A stretch of DNA of 64,000 nucleotides from Pelomonas paludis (GTDB lineage: Bacteria; Pseudomonadota; Gammaproteobacteria; Burkholderiales; Burkholderiaceae_C): the NCBI RefSeq assembly GCF_039872745.1, contig NZ_JBDPZD010000002.1, forward strand, positions 496,001-560,000. Direction: 5' to 3'. The notes under the pieces are model-generated. The model was not told the origin of the DNA. It made no database searches and saw only the letters and a list, made by a program, of their open reading frames with translations. Each line of letters begins with the position of its first letter. The stretch's first letter is position 1. This document shows, one piece after another, positions 55,599 to 64,000 of this stretch. A program made the position numbers and the translations under genes.

Positions 55599-55618
55599 AA
55601 TCTTGCTTGCAGTGCTAC

Positions 55619-56974
55619 TCAGGGCCGCTCGAAGACCGCGATGCTCTCCACATGCGCCGTGTGCGGGAACATGTTCACCGCGCTGGCCGCCGTGCAGCGG
55701 TAGCCGGCCAGGTTGACCAGCAAACCGGCATCCCGGGCCAGCGTGGCTGGGTTGCAGCTGACGTAGACCATGCGCTGCGGCGGGGTCCAGCCGGGCGCTT
55801 GGGCAGGGTCCTGCACCGCGTCGGCCACGGCCTTGGCCAGGGCAAAGGCGCCTTCGCGTGGCGGGTCGATCAACCATCGCTCGGCCGAACCATCCAGCGC
55901 CAACTGGGCCGGCGTCATCTCAAAGAGGTTGCGCGCCACGAAGGACGTCTTGTGGGCCAGGCCGTTGGCCCGGGCGTTCTCGCGCGAACGCTGCACCAGG
56001 GCCTCGCTGCCCTCGATGCCCAGCACTTCGCGCGCTTGCGTGGCAAGCGGCAGCGTGAAGTTGCCCAGGCCGCAGAACCAGTCGATCACGCGCTCGTTCG
56101 GCCGCACGGCCAGCAGGCGCAGCGCACGGCCGACCAGTGCGGCGTTGATGTGCGGGTTGACCTGGGTGAAGTCGGTCGGCCGGAATGGCATGTGGATGCC
56201 GAACTCGGGCAGGCTGTAGGCCAGGTCCGGCCCGCCTGCGTCGAGCAAGTGCACGGTGTCCGGGCCCTTGGGCTGCAGCCACCACTGCACGCCGTGCTGG
56301 GCGGCAAAGTCGCGCAACAACTGCAGGTCGCCCGCTGGCAGCGGCTCCAGGTGGCGCAGCACCAGCGCGATCACCTCGTCCCCCATGGCCAGCTCGATCT
56401 GCGGCAGCCGGTCCCGCTCGGCCATGGACGCGATCAACGCCCTCAGCGGCATGAGCATGTTGCCAACCACCGGCGGCACGACCTTGCAGACCTGCATGTC
56501 GGCCACATAGCGGCTCTTGCGCTCATGAAAGCCAATCAGCACCACGCCCTTTTTGGCCACGTAGCGCACCGAGAAGCGCGCTCGGTAGCGGTAGCCCCAG
56601 GTCGGGCCCTCGATCGGGCGCAGCAGCACCTCGGGCTTGACCTTGCCCAGGTGCCAAAGGTTGTCCTCCAGCACCCGCTGCTTCACGGCCACCTGCGCAC
56701 CCGCCTGCAGATGCTGCATCTTGCAGCCGCCACAAGCGCCCGCGTGCAGCCCGAAGTGCGGGCAGCCCGGCGTCACGCGCTGTGAGCTCTCCTTGCGGAT
56801 CGCCGTGAGCTGGCCCTGCTCCCAGTTGTTTTTGCGGCGTGCAATGCTGGCCTGCACGATCTCGCCCGGCAGGGCGCCCTCGATGAACACCACCTTGCCC
56901 TCGGCGTTGTGGGCCACGCCCTGCGCTTCCAGGTCGAGCGACTCAACCTTCAGCCATTCACTCTCTTGACTCAT
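55619..56974 (-). CDS. rlmD: 23S rRNA (uracil-1939-C5)-methyltransferase RlmD
   Basis: This 451-aa enzyme uses SAM to methylate U1939 of 23S rRNA. It has an N-terminal TRAM domain (LKVESLDLEAQGVAHNAEGK) and a four-cysteine iron-sulfur site starting CPHFGLHAGACGGCKMQHL. The SAM site is in VIDWFCGLGNFTLPLA, and the catalytic Cys in VYVSCNPATLARD. Length is normal. It is on the minus strand between the rpoS operon and the cellulase gene. Confidence 0.95.
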   Translation of the reverse strand: MSQESEWLKVESLDLEAQGVAHNAEGKVVFIEGALPGEIVQASIARRKNNWEQGQLTAIRKESSQRVTPGCPHFGLHAGACGGCKMQHLQAGAQVAVKQRVLEDNLWHLGKVKPEVLLRPIEGPTWGYRYRARFSVRYVAKKGVVLIGFHERKSRYVADMQVCKVVPPVVGNMLMPLRALIASMAERDRLPQIELAMGDEVIALVLRHLEPLPAGDLQLLRDFAAQHGVQWWLQPKGPDTVHLLDAGGPDLAYSLPEFGIHMPFRPTDFTQVNPHINAALVGRALRLLAVRPNERVIDWFCGLGNFTLPLATQAREVLGIEGSEALVQRSRENARANGLAHKTSFVARNLFEMTPAQLALDGSAERWLIDPPREGAFALAKAVADAVQDPAQAPGWTPPQRMVYVSCNPATLARDAGLLVNLAGYRCTAASAVNMFPHTAHVESIAVFERP

Positions 56975-57022
56975 GGGCCGGATTATCTCGACGGCCTGAA
57001 GCGTCCCGCGCGGTACGCCAGC

Positions 57023-58018
57023 TCAGAAGATCGAATCTCGATCCACCCCGTGGCGCATCATGTTGCGCTTGAGCTTGGCCAGGGCTTCGAGCTGGATCTG
57101 GCGGATGCGCTCGCGCGTGAGCTTGAGCCGCACGGCCAGCACGTCGAGCGTCTCGGGTTCACGGTCTGACAGGCCATAGCGTCCGGCCAGCACCTCGCGC
57201 TCGCGCTCGTTGAGGCTGGCCAGCCCATGGCGGAGCAGGTCTTCGACCTCGTGCGACAGGCGCAGCCCCTCGGGGTCCACGGCCGTGTCGTCGGCCACCA
57301 GGTCGAGCACCGACTCGCCCGTCTCGGCCGCACGGTCGGCCGGCGCGTCCAGCGAACTGGGCAGCTCGGCGTAGACCAGCAGCTCGGTCACTTCGTCGAC
57401 CGGCCGGTGCAGCACCGCCGCGATGTCCTCGGCACGCACACGCGCTTCGCCATGGGCGCTCTGCAAGGCCTCCAGTGCGCGCCGTGCCTTGAGCACCTGA
57501 TTGAGTTCGCGCACGATGTGCACCGGCAGTCGCACCAGGCGGGACTGGTGCATCAGCGCCCGCTCGATGGCCTGCCGGATCCACCAGCTCGCATAGGTCG
57601 AGAAGCGAAATCCGCGCTCGGGCTCGAACTTGCCGATCGCGTGCATCAGGCCGAGGTTGCCTTCCTCGATCAGGTCGCTCATGGGCAAGCCGCGCCCGAG
57701 GTGGTTCTTGGCAATGCTGACCACCAGGCGCAGGTTGTGCTCGATCATGGACTGCCGCGCTGCAAAGTCGCCGGCGCGCGCAGCCAGCGCGGTGCTGAAC
57801 TCCTCCTCGGGCGTCAGCAGCGGCGTGCGGCGGATGTCGCGCAGATAGACCTGCAGGGCATTGCCAGGGTCGGGGTCATCGCCTGCCTGCCGCGGTGGCG
57901 TGGGGGCGGGAGCGGCGCCCAGTGCAGGGGCGTCGTCGTCATCCGGCAGCGCCGAACCTACCAGCGCGGATGCCGGGGCCTCGGGCCCATCGGAAGGGGG
58001 GTGTACAGCGCGCTTCAT
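57023..58018 (-). CDS. rpoS: RNA polymerase sigma factor RpoS
   Basis: This 331-aa stationary-phase sigma factor has region 1.2 (LQVYLRDIRRTPLLTPEEE), region 2 (LIEEGNLGLMHAIGKFEPER then FRFSTYASWWIRQAIERALM), region 3 and region 4.2 (RLKLTRERIRQIQLEALAKL). A non-conserved Pro/Ala/Asp-rich N-terminus of about 55 residues precedes it. It lies 44 bp after nlpD, and in many proteobacteria an rpoS promoter lies within nlpD. Confidence 0.95.
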   Translation of the reverse strand: MKRAVHPPSDGPEAPASALVGSALPDDDDAPALGAAPAPTPPRQAGDDPDPGNALQVYLRDIRRTPLLTPEEEFSTALAARAGDFAARQSMIEHNLRLVVSIAKNHLGRGLPMSDLIEEGNLGLMHAIGKFEPERGFRFSTYASWWIRQAIERALMHQSRLVRLPVHIVRELNQVLKARRALEALQSAHGEARVRAEDIAAVLHRPVDEVTELLVYAELPSSLDAPADRAAETGESVLDLVADDTAVDPEGLRLSHEVEDLLRHGLASLNEREREVLAGRYGLSDREPETLDVLAVRLKLTRERIRQIQLEALAKLKRNMMRHGVDRDSIF

Positions 58019-58062
58019 CAGTGGTGAGGCTGCGCGCCGGGGGGGGAGTCGCGGTGTGCTGC

Positions 58063-59031
58063 TCAGCGCGCAGGCAGCAGCTTGGCCGGGTCAACCGGCT
58101 TGCCTTGCCTGCGGACTTCAAAGTGCAGCTTCACCGTCTCCGACTCCGTGTTGCCCATCTCGGCAATCTTCTGGCCCTTGCGGACCACCTGATCCTCCTT
58201 CACCAGCAGCGCCTGATTGTGCGCATAGGCGGTGATGAAGGTGTCGCTGTGCTTGATGATGACCAAGTTGCCGTAGCCGCGCAAGCCGGTGCCCGCGTGG
58301 ATCACGCGGCCATCGGCGGCGGCGTAGACCGGGTCGCCGGCCTTGCCGCCAATGTCCAGGCCCTTGTTGCGCACTTCGTCAAAGCCGGACATCACGGACC
58401 CGCCTGCCGGCCAAGCCCAGCTGAGATCGTCGTCCTTGTCCTTGCTGGCAGCCACCGGCGCCGCCACGGCTGACGTGGCTGCCGACGCGGCCGGCGCCGC
58501 CGCAGAGGCGGGGCGCGCAGCGCCCGTGGCACTGGAGGCCGCAGCAGCACCTGGCTTGGCATCGCCCGGCCGGGGCGCATTGGCGGCGCTGGCAGCCCCA
58601 GGGCTGACCGGCGAACTCGTGGCACCCGCACCAGCAACCGGGCTGGCCACCGCGACAGAGCCGACGTCCGCTCCCGGCGGCACGATGCGCAGCACCTGGC
58701 CGACTTCGATCAGATTGGGGTTGGGCAGCGCGTTCCAGCGCACCAGATCGACCTGCTTCTGGTTGTGGATCTTGGCAATCGCGCTGACGGTGTCGCCCGC
58801 CTTGACCGTGTAGTAGCCCGGCTTGCCCGCGTTCTCGGCGCCCGGGGGCGGTTTGACTTCAGCCACGGCCGACGCTGGCGTCGACACTGCAACCGGCGCG
58901 GCCACCGGCGCCTGACCTCGCGCGGGCGCGCTGCGATCCTCGACGGGCGCCCGGTTCAGCGGGATACCGCAGCCAGCCAGCATGCTGGTGACGACGAGGG
59001 CAAGGGCGAGACCGGCGGTGCGACGTGACAT
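58063..59031 (-). CDS. nlpD: NlpD-like murein hydrolase activator lipoprotein
   Basis: This 322-aa outer-membrane lipoprotein has lipobox LAGC with Cys21, a LysM domain (about 73-116, YYTVKAGDTVSAIAKIHN), a long Ala/Pro-rich linker and a C-terminal LytM/M23 domain (about 212-320). That domain has GLDIGGKAGDPVYAAADGRV and LVIIKHSDTFITAYAHN. NlpD activates the amidase AmiC during cell separation; the LytM domain usually lacks the full zinc site and is regulatory. ATG 59031 gives a correct signal peptide. Confidence 0.93.
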   Translation of the reverse strand: MSRRTAGLALALVVTSMLAGCGIPLNRAPVEDRSAPARGQAPVAAPVAVSTPASAVAEVKPPPGAENAGKPGYYTVKAGDTVSAIAKIHNQKQVDLVRWNALPNPNLIEVGQVLRIVPPGADVGSVAVASPVAGAGATSSPVSPGAASAANAPRPGDAKPGAAAASSATGAARPASAAAPAASAATSAVAAPVAASKDKDDDLSWAWPAGGSVMSGFDEVRNKGLDIGGKAGDPVYAAADGRVIHAGTGLRGYGNLVIIKHSDTFITAYAHNQALLVKEDQVVRKGQKIAEMGNTESETVKLHFEVRRQGKPVDPAKLLPAR

Positions 59032-59102
59032 CGAGCGTGGTGGTGTGGCAAAGAGCCCGGATTGTCCGGCAGCAAGCGGCCGCAGGACAGGCACTCAGGC
59101 CT

Positions 59103-59906
59103 TCAGAGGACGCCGGATTTTAGGGGGACGAAGAGCACGGCCTCGTGCTCGGTGCGCAGCCACTGGCTCACACCGCGCTCCACCACATGGTCCACCACCA
59201 CGAGCACCTGGCCGCTGCCCTTGGACATCGGCGCCACCAGGCGCCCCCCTGGCGCCAGTTGCTGCAACCAGGCGGGCGGCAGGTCTTCACCGCCGGCGGC
59301 CGCCACGATGCTGTCAAACGGGCCATGCGCGCCAAGGCGTCCATCGGCCCAGATCAGCTTGGGCACCACCGGCAGGCGCACACGGCCGAGGTTGGCGCGG
59401 GCCCGCTCGTGCAGGCCCTGCACGCGCTCCACCGACACCACGCTGCGCGCCAGCAAGGCCAGCACCGCCGCCTGGTAGCCGCAGCCCGTGCCGATCTCCA
59501 GCACCCGGCCCAGATGTCCTTGTGCCACCGCAGACCGGCCCTTGAACAGCAAGCCGATCATGTGGGCCACAACCGAAGGCTTGGAGATGGTCTGCCCATG
59601 GCCGATGGGCAAGGCCGTGTCCTCGTAGGCCTGCGCAGCCAGCGCGCTGTCGACGAACTCGTGACGCGGCACCTGGGCCAGGGCCTCCAGCACGCGTTCC
59701 TCGTTCAAGCCCTCGGCGCGCAGGCGCGCCACCATGCGCTGGCGCACCGACGCCGAATCCAGCCCCTGCCCTTGCGGCTGCACCAGGCGCGCCGCATCAG
59801 CCGCCGCCTCGCGCAAATGGCGCTGCGGCATCAGGACCTGACGCTTGGCTGTGGCGCCACCCGCGCCCTGGGGAAGGCTTGCCGGGAAGCGCTTGGCTGT
59901 CGTCAT
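59103..59906 (-). CDS. pcm: protein-L-isoaspartate O-methyltransferase
   Basis: This 267-aa repair enzyme methylates isoaspartyl residues in aged proteins. It has VPRHEFVDSALAAQAYEDTA, LPIGHGQTISKPSVVAHMI and the SAM site VLEIGTGCGYQAAVLALLA. An N-terminal extension of about 45 residues, rich in basic and Ala residues, precedes the catalytic fold. The start overlaps the surE stop in ATGA. Confidence 0.94.
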   Translation of the reverse strand: MTTAKRFPASLPQGAGGATAKRQVLMPQRHLREAAADAARLVQPQGQGLDSASVRQRMVARLRAEGLNEERVLEALAQVPRHEFVDSALAAQAYEDTALPIGHGQTISKPSVVAHMIGLLFKGRSAVAQGHLGRVLEIGTGCGYQAAVLALLARSVVSVERVQGLHERARANLGRVRLPVVPKLIWADGRLGAHGPFDSIVAAAGGEDLPPAWLQQLAPGGRLVAPMSKGSGQVLVVVDHVVERGVSQWLRTEHEAVLFVPLKSGVL

Positions 59907-60646
59907 GCCTGCAGCCGGCTGCGCCAGTCACCCAGGCGGGCGCTGTCGGTCAGGTCCACCTGCAGCGGCGTGATGGACACCTGGCCATTGGCGGTGGCAA
60001 AGAAGTCCGTGCCCTCGCCCGCGTCGCGGGCATCGCCCGCCGGGCCGATCCAGTAGATGGTCTCGCCGCGCGGGTTGATCTGCTCAATGATGCCCTCGGC
60101 CGCATGGCGCCGGCCCAGGCGCGTGACGACGCGCGGCAGGCGATCGGCATCTGGCCGGTTGGGAATGTTGACGTTGAGCAGGAAGCCGCCTGTGGGCCGG
60201 TTGGCCATCACCTGCTCCACCACGGCGCGCGCCACGCGTGCGGCAGCGTCCAGGTCGCCCCAGCCCTTGTCCACCTGGGAGAAAGCAATCGACGGAATGC
60301 CGAACAGATAGCCCTCGGTCGCCGCCGCGACCGTGCCCGAATAAAGCGTGTCGTCGCCCATGTTGGCGCCGTTGTTGATGCCCGAGAGCACCAGGTCCGG
60401 CCGGTAGCCCAGCAGGCCCGTCAAGGCCAGGTGCACGCCATCGGACGGCGTGCCATTCAGGTAGCGAAAACCGTTGGCTGCGCGGTAGACATTGAGCGGC
60501 CGGTTCAGGGTCAGCGAGTTGGACGTACCGCTGGCGTTTTGCTCGGGCGCGATGACCTCGATCTGACCCAGGCCCTGACAGGCGTCCACCAGTGCCTGCA
60601 AACCTGGGGCGAGGTAGCCGTCGTCGTTCGAAATGAGGATGCGCAT
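59903..60646 (-). CDS. surE: 5'/3'-nucleotidase SurE
   Basis: This 247-aa metal-dependent phosphatase acts on nucleoside monophosphates in stationary phase. The N-terminus ILISNDDGYLAPGLQALVDA holds the Asp8-Asp9 metal ligands. APEQNASGTSNSLTL, LNGTPSDGVHLAL and VLSGINNGANMGDDTLYSGT are diagnostic. ATG 60646 is 8 bases after a TAGAAT (-10), so the leader is about 2 nt. It is the first gene of surE-pcm-nlpD-rpoS. Confidence 0.96.
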   Translation of the reverse strand: MRILISNDDGYLAPGLQALVDACQGLGQIEVIAPEQNASGTSNSLTLNRPLNVYRAANGFRYLNGTPSDGVHLALTGLLGYRPDLVLSGINNGANMGDDTLYSGTVAAATEGYLFGIPSIAFSQVDKGWGDLDAAARVARAVVEQVMANRPTGGFLLNVNIPNRPDADRLPRVVTRLGRRHAAEGIIEQINPRGETIYWIGPAGDARDAGEGTDFFATANGQVSITPLQVDLTDSARLGDWRSRLQA

Positions 60647-60654
60647 GGGCCGCG

Positions 60655-60660
60655 ATTCTA
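60655..60660 (-). promoter_or_regulatory. -10 box of the surE operon
   Basis: TAGAAT on the minus strand (60660 to 60655) matches the -10 consensus in 4 of 6 bases. It places the transcription start about 2 nt before the surE ATG. No good -35 is seen. Confidence 0.45.
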
Positions 60661-60741
60661 GAGAGCGGCACCTGCCGCCCGGAGGCCGAAAACCCGCGCG
60701 CGGCCTAGACTCAAAGCCCGCCGTTTTGCACTGGACACACC

Positions 60742-61716
60742 ATGCACGCCTGGATCTGCGACCACCCACTCGGCCTGGACGCACTGCGCTGGGCCGAGTG
60801 CCCCGCCCCCGCCCTGCCTGCTGGGCACCTGCGCGTGCGCATCCGCGCTGCCAGCCTCAACTTCCCCGACCTGCTGATCGTCCAGGGCAAGTACCAGCTC
60901 AAGCCCACGCCGCCCTTCGTCCCCGGGCTGGAGTTTGCGGGCGAAGTGCTGCAGGTGGGCGACGGCGTCAAGGGCTTCAAGCCGGGCGACCGGGTGGCGG
61001 CCTTTGGCGGCCTCGGCGGCTTTGCGACCGAGGTGGTCGTGCCGGCCGTGCTGGCCCTGCCCCTGCCCCCCGAGTTCGGCTTCGAGGCGGCATCGGCCTT
61101 TATCTGCACCTACGCCACCAGCCACCATGCGCTGCTGGACCGCGCCGCACTGCAGCCAGGCGAGACCGTGCTGATCCTCGGTGCCGCCGGCGGTGTGGGC
61201 ACGGCGGCGCTGCAGATCGCCAAGGCCGCGGGTGCCCGCGTGATTGCCGCCGCCAGCTCGGCCGCAAAGTGCGAGCGCCTCGCGGCCCTGGGTGCCGATG
61301 CCACCATCAACTACAGCCACGAGGACCTGCGCGAAGCCCTCAAGCGCCTGACCGGTGGCACCGGGCCCGACGTCATCTACGACCCCGTCGGCGGCGACCT
61401 GGCCGAGCCCGCCTTTCGTAGCATCGCCTGGCGCGGGCGCTACCTGGTTGTCGGCTTCGCACAGGGCCAGATTCCCGCGCTGCCGCTCAACCTGCCCCTG
61501 CTCAAGGGCGCCTCGCTGGTCGGCGTGTTCTGGGGCGAATTCGCCAAACGCGAGCCCGCCGCCAACCGAGCGCTGCTGGCTGAACTGCTGAGTGGCCATG
61601 CCCAAGGCCAGTACCGACCCATCATTGACAGCGTCCTACCCATGACAGAGCTGCCCGCCGCCTTTGCCAGGCTGGCGGCGCGGGATGTCGTGGGTAAGTT
61701 GGTGTTGACGACGTAA
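60742..61716 (+). CDS. NADPH:quinone oxidoreductase family protein (MDR superfamily)
   Basis: This 324-aa zinc-free medium-chain dehydrogenase/reductase has SLNFPDLLIVQGKYQLKP and PGLEFAGEVLQVGDGVKGFK. The cofactor loop LILGAAGGVGTAALQIAKA near 145-163 and YDPVGGDLAEPAFRSIAWRG are also present. It probably reduces quinones or enones with NADPH; the true substrate is unknown. A TAGACT about 30 bp before ATG 60742 may be the -10 box. It is divergent from surE. Confidence 0.88.
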   Translation: MHAWICDHPLGLDALRWAECPAPALPAGHLRVRIRAASLNFPDLLIVQGKYQLKPTPPFVPGLEFAGEVLQVGDGVKGFKPGDRVAAFGGLGGFATEVVVPAVLALPLPPEFGFEAASAFICTYATSHHALLDRAALQPGETVLILGAAGGVGTAALQIAKAAGARVIAAASSAAKCERLAALGADATINYSHEDLREALKRLTGGTGPDVIYDPVGGDLAEPAFRSIAWRGRYLVVGFAQGQIPALPLNLPLLKGASLVGVFWGEFAKREPAANRALLAELLSGHAQGQYRPIIDSVLPMTELPAAFARLAARDVVGKLVLTT

Positions 61717-61833
61717 CGCCGCGTTTCAAGGGCCCGACACCCCCCTTCTGGTGTCGCTGCAATGCGGGTCGTGCCCCCGCGCGCAGACTGGCGCGCTGCG
61801 CTAGGATTTCAGGGTTTCCAATTAGGGCGCCCC

Positions 61834-62568
61834 ATGACTGTCAAAGTCCTTATCGTCGAAGACAACCCGGTAGCCCGCAGCTTCCTGTGCCGCGTGGTGC
61901 GCGAGAGCTTCAGCGACGCCATGGAGATCACCGAAGTCGGTGATCTTGAGAACGCGCGCCGGCAAGTGGCCCGGCTGGGCGGCCCCATGACCGAGGCTGG
62001 CTTCAAGCTCATCCTCGTGGACCTGGAACTGCCCGACGGCAATGGCATGGAGTTCCTGACCGAACTCAATGGCTCGCCCTCGATCAAGATCGTCACCACG
62101 CTCTATTCGGACGACGACCACCTCTTCCCCGCGCTGCAATGCGGCGCTGACGGCTACCTGCTGAAGGAAGACCGCTTCGAAGTGCTGGTCGAGGAGTTGC
62201 AACGCATCGTGCGCGGCCAGCCGCCGCTGTCGCCCGCCATCGCACGGCGGCTGCTCAGCCACTTCCGGCCAGCCGACAGCAGCCACGCGCCGCTCAACTC
62301 TGGCTTTGGCACCCTGTCCTCACATGCGCCCTTCGCGCCGAGCCGCAACGTCGCGCTGGACCCAGCCCCCGAGTGGGAGCGCCTGACGCCGCGTGAAAGC
62401 GAAGTGCTGACCTACCTGAGCAAGGGCTTCACGATCAAGGAGATCGCGAACCTGATGGGCATCAAGTGGTTCACCGTCAACGACCACATCAAGTCGATCT
62501 ACAAGAAGCTCAACGTGTCGAGCCGCGCGGAAGCCGCCGTGCTGGCGTCCAAGCAAGGACTGGTCTGA
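61834..62568 (+). CDS. NarL/LuxR-family response regulator
   Basis: This 244-aa regulator has a receiver domain (VLIVEDN acidic pocket, phosphoacceptor Asp63 in ILVDLELPDGNG, Lys in DGYLLKEDR). A Pro/Ser-rich linker of about 45 residues follows, then a LuxR-type helix-turn-helix (LTPRESEVLTYLSKGFTIKE, then WFTVNDHIKSIYKKLNVSSR). No histidine kinase gene is adjacent, so the partner is encoded elsewhere. TAGGAT near 61802-61807 is a possible -10 box. Confidence 0.9.
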   Translation: MTVKVLIVEDNPVARSFLCRVVRESFSDAMEITEVGDLENARRQVARLGGPMTEAGFKLILVDLELPDGNGMEFLTELNGSPSIKIVTTLYSDDDHLFPALQCGADGYLLKEDRFEVLVEELQRIVRGQPPLSPAIARRLLSHFRPADSSHAPLNSGFGTLSSHAPFAPSRNVALDPAPEWERLTPRESEVLTYLSKGFTIKEIANLMGIKWFTVNDHIKSIYKKLNVSSRAEAAVLASKQGLV

Positions 62569-62575
62569 CAAAGAC

Positions 62576-63520
62576 TCAAGCGCTGCGCAGGGCGACCTGT
62601 GCTTCCAACTCGTTCACCCGGTAAGGTGCCGGCGGAACAAAACCCGACTTCTCGCATGCAGCCGCGCCAGCGGCCATCGCGCGGCGCAGGTGCGGCTCCA
62701 GTCCCGCGTCGGGACGCGACATCAGGCTGTCCAGCAGGCCGGCCAGCGAACAGTCGCCCGCCCCCACCGTGTCGGCTACCTTGATCTTGGGCGGCAAAGC
62801 CGACAGCTCCTGCGTGCCCCGGAACAGCGTGGCGCCCTGGCTGCCGCGCGTCAGCATCAGCCAGCACTCGGGGTTCCAGTCGGCAATCTGCGCCAGCCCA
62901 ACGTGGTAGCGCTTGGCACGGAAGAGCCCGCACAAGTCCTCGTCCGACACCTTCACCAAGCTGGCCAGCTTGCACATGCGCTCCAGGGTCTCGTCGTAGT
63001 TCGAGTCCATGGGCGGCGCGCGGAAGTTGGGGTCGTAGCTGATGCGCACGCCCTCGCTCGCCAGCTGCTCGGCCAATGCGACCAGCCGCGCCGCCAGCGG
63101 CTGGCGCACCAGCGACAGACTGCCAAAGTGCGCCCAGCGCACCGCCTTGTTCCAGCCCGCCGGCAGCCCCTCGGCGCGGAAGTGCAGGTCGGCGCTGTCG
63201 GTGCCGATGAAAAAGTACTTGGGCGGATTGAGCTCATGCACCATCGCCAGCAACGGCGGCTTGGGCAATTGCTGGATGAAGCGCAGATCCAGGCCCGCAT
63301 CTGCGCTGGCCTGCCACAGCGCCTGGCCAAACAGATCCTGACTGATGGCACCGCCAAACGCGCTGAGCTGCCCCATGCGCGCCATCGCGCAGGCCACGTT
63401 CCAGGGACCGCCGCCGCACACGCTGCGCCACTGCTGCTCACCCTCGCGGATGAAGTCGGTCAAGGCCTCACCAAAGGAGATGAAGCGAGGCAGGTCAGCG
63501 TGCAGCAGGGAGGCAGCCAT
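62576..63520 (-). CDS. PfkB family carbohydrate kinase
   Basis: This 314-aa ribokinase-superfamily kinase starts FISFGEALTDFIREGEQQWR and has the N-terminal substrate motif GGGPWNVACAMARMGQ. The C-terminal PfkB signature DTVGAGDCSLAGLLDSL carries the catalytic Asp. It resembles fructokinases, but the sugar is not certain. ATG 63520 gives MAASLLHADLP; a TTG six codons earlier is possible. It converges on the response-regulator gene (7 bp apart). Confidence 0.9.
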   Translation of the reverse strand: MAASLLHADLPRFISFGEALTDFIREGEQQWRSVCGGGPWNVACAMARMGQLSAFGGAISQDLFGQALWQASADAGLDLRFIQQLPKPPLLAMVHELNPPKYFFIGTDSADLHFRAEGLPAGWNKAVRWAHFGSLSLVRQPLAARLVALAEQLASEGVRISYDPNFRAPPMDSNYDETLERMCKLASLVKVSDEDLCGLFRAKRYHVGLAQIADWNPECWLMLTRGSQGATLFRGTQELSALPPKIKVADTVGAGDCSLAGLLDSLMSRPDAGLEPHLRRAMAAGAAACEKSGFVPPAPYRVNELEAQVALRSA

Positions 63521-63599
63521 GGAAACCGGTTGCGACAAAGTAAAGGCCCTGGAGCGTACCTGCTAGGCGGCCCGAGGGCGAGGCACGGCGGCCTCGCGC

Positions 63600-63608
63600 T
63601 GAGACAAT
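63600..63608 (+). promoter_or_regulatory. extended -10 promoter of moaA
   Basis: TG-A-GACAAT (63600-63608) forms an extended -10 ending six bases before the moaA ATG, so the message would be leaderless. No -35 match is seen, which is usual for extended -10 promoters. Confidence 0.5.
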
Positions 63609-63614
63609 GTAGGC

Positions 63615-64000
63615 ATGACGCCAGCGCGTGTGATCCCCCTCCTCGATGCCCGCTCCCGGCCGCTCCCGGCCTCCGGGCGGCAGGTACCGCACGCCGACGG
63701 TTCGCTGGCCGACACCCTTGGCCGCCCCCTGCGCGATCTGCGCATCTCGGTGACCGACCGCTGCAACTTCCGCTGCAGCTACTGCATGCCCAAGCAGGTT
63801 TTCGACAAGCACTATGAATTCCTGCCCCACGCCGACCTGCTCAGCTTTGAGGAGATCACCCGCGTGGCGCGCGCCTTCGTGGCCCAGGGGGTCGAGAAGA
63901 TCCGCATCACCGGGGGCGAGCCCCTGCTGCGCCGTCACCTGGAGCGGCTGATCGCCCAGCTCGCCGAGTTGCGCACGCCGGATGGCCGGCTGCTCGACCT
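63615..64000 (+). CDS. moaA: GTP 3',8-cyclase MoaA (partial, runs off right edge)
   Basis: The first 128 residues of a radical-SAM enzyme that starts molybdenum cofactor synthesis from GTP are present. The iron-sulfur cysteines are Cys50, Cys54 and Cys57 in RCNFRCSYCMP, followed by LLSFEEITRVARAFVAQG and the SAM-binding ITGGEPLLRRHL. An N-terminal tail of about 35 residues precedes the family core. The start ATG 63615 follows an extended -10 directly. The rest lies beyond the window. Confidence 0.93.
   Translation, partial: MTPARVIPLLDARSRPLPASGRQVPHADGSLADTLGRPLRDLRISVTDRCNFRCSYCMPKQVFDKHYEFLPHADLLSFEEITRVARAFVAQGVEKIRITGGEPLLRRHLERLIAQLAELRTPDGRLLD

Noticed and set aside
61735..61756. CGACACC/GGTGTCG hairpin after the quinone oxidoreductase gene
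   Set aside because: The stem is only 7 bp and no T run follows, so I do not call it a terminator.

Overview
The window reads as chromosomal DNA of a high-GC betaproteobacterium, most likely order Burkholderiales and probably the Rubrivivax/Leptothrix/Roseateles-like group. The evidence is strong G/C preference at third codon positions, the gene blocks surE-pcm-nlpD-rpoS, lpxK-trm112-kdsB-adk, pstSCAB-phoU-phoB-phoR and rlmE/ftsH/folP/glmM, an AddAB-type repair nuclease, and a TonB-ExbB-ExbD-ExbD-TPR cluster. Species cannot be fixed from sequence reading alone. Coding density is high and genes sit on both strands. I see no rRNA, CRISPR array, integrase or insertion sequence.

Layout. 1-5.8 kb: a partial gene, a DUF192 protein, a four-gene operon (response regulator, histidine kinase, VOC protein, HPP membrane protein), sodB and xseA. 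6.1-9.9 kb: an ExbB/ExbD pair leading into lpxK, a Trm112-like gene, kdsB and adk, closed by a terminator. 10-15 kb: an SDR dehydrogenase facing a complete Ton energy-transduction operon. 15-18 kb: ldcA and tadA, with tadA divergent from a DUF72 gene. 18-20 kb: an orphan contractile tail-sheath gene with a tiny membrane-protein gene downstream. 20-21.7 kb: a thioredoxin-like gene, then an arsR-AHSA1-GFA operon with a clear promoter framed by two operators. 21.7-22.9 kb: a small AT-richer islet with a toxin-first toxin-antitoxin pair next to tRNA-Arg(TCT). 23-30 kb: an FMN-dependent alpha-hydroxy-acid oxidase, tRNA-Pro(TGG) and addAB.

30-34 kb: trxA, rho, type B rpmE and a multi-membrane-span protein. 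34-41 kb: the complete phosphate regulon (pstS, pstC, pstA, pstB, phoU, phoB, phoR, all on the minus strand) behind a Pho-box-like site, with a divergent fasciclin lipoprotein gene. 41-48 kb: glmM, folP, ftsH, rlmE (minus), yhbY (plus), a DUF4149 gene and greA. 48-53 kb: carA-carB, a GlcG/HbpS-like gene and a Bax-inhibitor-1-like gene. 53.9-57 kb: a secreted GH5 cellulase and rlmD. 57-60.6 kb: surE-pcm-nlpD-rpoS. 60.7-64 kb: a quinone oxidoreductase, a LuxR-type response regulator, a PfkB sugar kinase, and the 5' part of moaA running off the edge.

Most of the window is core housekeeping DNA. The parts most worth a second look are the arsR promoter, which predicts a leaderless transcript between two operators exactly 40 bp apart; the solitary tail-sheath gene; the toxin-antitoxin islet with two identical TGTATATACA palindromes; a recurring pattern of -10 hexamers placed about 7 nt before start codons; and the Ton cluster with its doubled ExbD and TPR partner.
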